The notes beneath the pieces were generated by a model that ran no database searches, was not told the DNA's origin, and worked only from the letters and a program-made list of their open reading frames with translations. From the NCBI GenBank assembly GCA_900762815.1, contig CAAFHX010000046.1, positions 1 through 9,322 on the forward strand: a stretch of 9,322 nucleotides of DNA, given 5' to 3'. This document shows, piece after piece, positions 7,255 through 9,322 of the stretch; the stretch's first letter is position 1; the number at the start of each line of letters is the position of its first letter. A program made the position numbers and the translations under genes. Origin of the DNA: Candidatus Avelusimicrobium facis. Lineage in GTDB: Bacteria > Elusimicrobiota > Elusimicrobia > Elusimicrobiales > Elusimicrobiaceae.

Positions 7255-8147
7255 AGGTGCTCCTTGCGGGCGCGCTGCCTAAAAAAGGCAATGACCGGGT
7301 CTGCCGTGGGTTGCGCCGGGTCTATTTCTATGGCGGAAATCTTCAGCGGACGGAACAGGTCCTGCAGTTGCTCTTGCCAAGCCTGGCGCTGCCACCCCAA
7401 CACCCGGTGCAGGTGCGGGTCGGCCAGCGAAACATATTTTTCCGCGCCGCTTTCGGGGTCGCGCAGGCTGATGCAGGCGTGCAATTTGGGCAGGGCCCTT
7501 TCCAGCTTGTCTTGGATGAGCACGGGAATGAAATCAAATTTTTTGGCTGCCAAACGCAGCGGCGCGGCAAAGGGGTGCGGGTCGGCCAAAAAGTCCGAAA
7601 TAAAAATCAAAATGCCCTGCCGTTTGAGCAGCTTATTTAACGTATTTAATGCCAGCGCAAGGTCGGTGCCTGTTCCTTTGGGCTCAAAGGCCACCAATTC
7701 GCGGATGAGGCGCAAAATGTGCTTTTTGCCTTTTTTGGGTGGGACGAACAATTCCACTTGGTCCGAGAAAAGCAGCAGCCCCACCTTGTCGCTGTTTTTT
7801 AGCGCGCAGAAGGCAAACAGCGCGGCCAATTCTGCGGCGGCCTCTTGTTTGAACTTGTCTGCCGAGCCGAACCGCTGCGAGGCCGACACATCGCACGCAA
7901 TCATCAGCGTCAGCTCGCGCTCTTCGTTAAATTTTTTGACGTAGGGCACCCCGCTGCGGGCGGTAACGTTCCAATCTATGGAGCGGATGTCGTCGCCGGG
8001 GGTGTATTCGCGCACTTCGGAAAATTCAATGCCTTGGCCCTTGAATGCACTAAGATACTGCCCGGCAAAGGTTTCTTCCACCAGCTTGCCGGTTTGTATC
8101 TCTATTTGCCGTACTTTTTTTAAAATGTCGGCGGTGTCCATGTGCAT
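7251..8147 (-). CDS. DUF58-family protein (VWA-like), cytoplasmic MoxR partner
   Basis: This 298-residue protein has no signal or membrane segment. The N-terminal DUF58 signature is clear at 24-80: EETFAGQYLSAFKGQGIEFSEVREYTPGDDIRSIDWN, then AR.G.PYVKKFNEERELT. A VWA-like fold follows with D86-V-S88-A-S90, GTGTD (158-162) and ISDF (183-186, Asp185), so the metal site looks complete. DUF58 genes nearly always sit next to moxR, and the protein is thought to work with that ATPase; its biochemical activity is unknown. It starts 18 bases after moxR. Two ATGs are possible, at 8147 and 8141 (MHM). The first is favoured because GGAG lies seven bases before it and would be 13 from the second. It ends with a 4-base overlap into the next gene. 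Confidence 0.92.
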   Translation of the reverse strand: MHMDTADILKKVRQIEIQTGKLVEETFAGQYLSAFKGQGIEFSEVREYTPGDDIRSIDWNVTARSGVPYVKKFNEERELTLMIACDVSASQRFGSADKFKQEAAAELAALFAFCALKNSDKVGLLLFSDQVELFVPPKKGKKHILRLIRELVAFEPKGTGTDLALALNTLNKLLKRQGILIFISDFLADPHPFAAPLRLAAKKFDFIPVLIQDKLERALPKLHACISLRDPESGAEKYVSLADPHLHRVLGWQRQAWQEQLQDLFRPLKISAIEIDPAQPTADPVIAFFRQRARKEHL

Positions 8148-8165
8148 AGGCGGGCTCCGCAGGGC

Positions 8166-9149
8166 TTACGGCACGTCTACCGCTTCAAAAATTTGTTTGA
8201 CGATTTGGTCCGGGGAAATATTTTCCGCCTCGGCTTCGTACGTCAGCAAGACGCGGTGGCGCAGCACATCCAGCCCGATGGCCTTGATGTCTTCGGGAGT
8301 GACGTAGCCCCGGCCGTTTAAAAAGGCATAGGCTTTGGCCGCTTGCGTAAGGAAGATGGTGGCGCGCGGGCTGGCGCCGTAAGCGATGAACAAGGACAAA
8401 TTATCTAATTTATAGGCCTTGGGGTCGCGCGTGGCAAAGACCAGGTCCACAATGTAGTTTTTGATTTTTTCGTCCACGTAAATGCCGTCTACCACCTGGC
8501 GGGCTTTTAAAATCATTTCCGGCGTAACGGCGGAGGCCGGCGCGGGCGGCTGATGCGCGGACATCCGCTCCAAAATCAGTTTTTCTTCTTCCTTGGTGGG
8601 GTAGGTGATGAGTACCTTGAGCATAAAGCGGTCCACCTGCGCCTCCGGCAGGGGGTAGGTGCCCTCCTGTTCCACCGGGTTTTGGGTAGCCAGCACCATA
8701 AACGGCGCGGGCAATTTATAGGTTTGCTCCCCGATAGTAACCTGCCGCTCTTGCATGGCTTCCAGCAAGGCGCTTTGCACCTTGGCCGGGGAGCGGTTGA
8801 TTTCGTCGGCCAACACCAAGTTGGAAAAAATCGGTCCGCGTTTGGGATAAAACAACCCGTCCTTGGGGTTGAAAATCAGCGTGCCGGTAATATCAGCCGG
8901 CAGCAAGTCCGGGGTGAATTGAATGCGCTGGAACTGGGCGTGAATGGCCGAGGCCAAGGTTTTGACGGCTAAGGTTTTGGCCAGGCCCGGCACGCCTTCA
9001 ATCAGGAGGTGCCCGTCGGCCAACAGGGCCACCAGCATTTTTTCTATCAGGGCCTCTTGCCCGACGATGACCTTGCCCACTTCCCGCTTCAAATCCTGCA
9101 AGAATAAACTTTCCTGCTGTACCTGTTTGTTTAAGGTAGTGATATCCAT
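8166..9149 (-). CDS. moxR: MoxR-family AAA+ ATPase, first gene of the Bat operon
   Basis: This is a 327-residue AAA+ ATPase of the MoxR group (AAA_3 plus C-terminal lid). Walker A is GVPGLAKT (52-59), Walker B is LVLADEINRS (111-120) with Asp115-Glu116, sensor 1 is TQNP (155-158) and is followed by EQEGTYPLPEAQVDRF (160-175) with the likely arginine finger Arg174. Sensor 2 is GASPRA (258-263). All ATP-site residues are present, so it should be active. MoxR proteins act like chaperones on VWA-domain partners, here probably DUF58, BatA and BatB. The ATG at 9149 is chosen because AGGAGG stands four bases upstream and the N-terminus (MDITTLNKQVQQESLFLQDLKREVGKVIVGQE) fits the family. The frame stays open to an ATG at 9311, but that extension is rejected (see rejected list). 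It leads the whole gene run, so its promoter should lie in 9150-9322. Confidence 0.95.
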   Translation of the reverse strand: MDITTLNKQVQQESLFLQDLKREVGKVIVGQEALIEKMLVALLADGHLLIEGVPGLAKTLAVKTLASAIHAQFQRIQFTPDLLPADITGTLIFNPKDGLFYPKRGPIFSNLVLADEINRSPAKVQSALLEAMQERQVTIGEQTYKLPAPFMVLATQNPVEQEGTYPLPEAQVDRFMLKVLITYPTKEEEKLILERMSAHQPPAPASAVTPEMILKARQVVDGIYVDEKIKNYIVDLVFATRDPKAYKLDNLSLFIAYGASPRATIFLTQAAKAYAFLNGRGYVTPEDIKAIGLDVLRHRVLLTYEAEAENISPDQIVKQIFEAVDVP

Positions 9150-9153
9150 AACC

Positions 9154-9159
9154 CCTCCT
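9154..9159 (-). promoter_or_regulatory. Shine-Dalgarno site fixing the moxR start
   Basis: On the minus strand AGGAGG is followed by GGTT and then ATG at 9149. This is a full-length anti-16S match, though with a short four-base spacer; a shifted GAGGGG reading is also possible. It supports the start at 9149 over the longer open frame reaching 9311. Confidence 0.8.
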
Positions 9160-9191
9160 GTCCCGGCGGCCCGGGGAGTTTTCTTTCCTAT

Positions 9192-9197
9192 ATTATA
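9192..9197 (-). promoter_or_regulatory. Possible -10 box for the moxR-bat operon
   Basis: The minus strand reads TATAAT here, a perfect -10 match in an AT-rich patch. It would put a transcription start near 9185, leaving about 36 bases of leader before moxR. The hexamer at the expected -35 distance is poor (TGTTCC-like) and there is no TG extension, so the call is tentative. Confidence 0.35.
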
Positions 9198-9262
9198 AAT
9201 AAATTCTGCGCCCGGGAACAGCAGAAAAAAGATTATTTTAAAGCGGGGGACTTTACAGATCG

Positions 9263-9289
9263 TTGACAAAAAGAGGGGAATGTTATAAA
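9263..9289 (+). promoter_or_regulatory. Plus-strand promoter-like sequence, TTGACA with extended -10
   Basis: The plus strand has a perfect -35 TTGACA at 9263-9268 and TATAAA at 9284-9289, preceded by TGT so that it reads as an extended -10 (TGnTATAAA). The spacer is 15 bases, shorter than the usual 17; a TAAACT at 9286-9291 would give 17. It points out of the window to the right, suggesting a divergent gene there. Confidence 0.5.
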
Positions 9290-9293
9290 CTAT

Positions 9294-9313
9294 ATATGAA
9301 CAGATGTTCATAT
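9294..9313. repeat. Perfect 9-bp inverted repeat, operator-like
   Basis: ATATGAACA, the two bases GA, then TGTTCATAT form an exact palindrome of 9+2+9. It lies directly after the plus-strand -10 box, covering the predicted start point near 9296. Such a symmetrical TGAACAnnTGTTCA core at this place is typical of an operator for a dimeric repressor (for example of the TetR type). It lacks a T run, so a terminator is unlikely. The regulator itself is not in the window. Confidence 0.55.
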
Positions 9314-9322
9314 GTTTGTATA

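Larger units (their letters stand above)
9150..9322. other. Upstream intergenic region of the Bat operon
   Basis: These 173 bases hold no supported gene. They contain the moxR ribosome site, a possible minus-strand -10, the plus-strand promoter-like sequence and the palindrome described separately. AT content rises sharply compared with the flanking genes. Short plus-strand ATG frames at 9296, 9304 and 9312 run off the edge and have no ribosome site at a usual distance. Confidence 0.7.

Noticed and set aside
7039..7944. 301-residue open frame on the plus strand
   Set aside because: It lies opposite the DUF58 and small Bat genes and has a Ser/Arg/Cys-rich, structureless composition and no ribosome site. 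It is a shadow of the real minus-strand genes.
9150..9311. Longer moxR reading frame starting at an ATG at 9311
   Set aside because: The extra 54 residues are not MoxR-like, have no ribosome site, and would run through the palindrome and promoter-like region. The ATG at 9149 has AGGAGG and a family-like N-terminus.
9294..9313. Palindrome read as an intrinsic terminator
   Set aside because: The stem is AT-rich, the loop is only two bases and no T run follows on either strand. An operator is more likely.
1..9322. CRISPR array, tRNA, rRNA or insertion sequence
   Set aside because: I looked for evenly spaced repeats, cloverleaf-like sequences, rRNA stretches and transposase motifs and saw none. 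Almost all the DNA is accounted for by the ten genes.

Overview
The window carries ten genes, all on the minus strand and tightly packed: four overlap the gene before them and the other gaps are 1 to 18 bases. They read as one transcription unit running from the right edge of the window to the left. The first eight form a complete Bat-type (Bacteroides aerotolerance) cluster in the classic order: moxR ATPase, DUF58 protein, a small signal-peptide/single-membrane-segment protein, batA, batB (both VWA), batC (TPR), batD (large exported protein), batE (TPR plus SH3). Two sugar-phosphate isomerase genes follow in the same run: a gmhA-type sedoheptulose-7-phosphate isomerase and an RpiB/LacA/LacB-family isomerase, which is cut by the left edge.

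Organism: a Gram-negative bacterium is suggested by Sec signal peptides on periplasmic proteins, a heptose-pathway GmhA and the Bat cluster itself. The DNA is moderately GC-rich, starts are ATG, and most genes have clear Shine-Dalgarno sites (AGGAGG, AAGGAGG, GGAGG). This argues against Bacteroidota, where the Bat operon was first described and where strong Shine-Dalgarno sites are uncommon. A member of another Bat-carrying lineage (for example Elusimicrobiota, Planctomycetota/Verrucomicrobiota relatives or spirochaete-like groups) fits, but the sequence alone does not settle the phylum.

How the genes may work together: MoxR AAA+ ATPases usually pair with MIDAS-containing VWA proteins in a chaperone- or chelatase-like way. 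Three such partners are present (DUF58, BatA, BatB), all with an intact D-x-S-x-S motif. BatA and BatB are membrane anchored. BatC, BatD, BatE and the small BatD-like protein have Sec signals, with TPR, beta-sandwich and SH3 domains predicted in the periplasm. The likely picture is a cytoplasmic ATPase coupled to an envelope complex whose substrate is unknown. The gmhA and rpiB genes at the 3' end suggest co-expression with heptose/pentose-phosphate metabolism, possibly for envelope polysaccharide.

The right 173 bases are a non-coding upstream region. It holds the moxR leader, a possible minus-strand -10 box, and a good plus-strand promoter-like sequence followed at once by a perfect 9+2+9 palindrome. 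That suggests a divergently transcribed, repressor-controlled gene just beyond the window. No RNA genes, CRISPR arrays or insertion sequences are visible. The points most worth a second look are the extended N-terminus of BatA, the C-terminal domain apparently shared by BatD and the small Bat protein, the unusual RpiB, the attachment of gmhA-rpiB to the Bat operon, and the palindrome.
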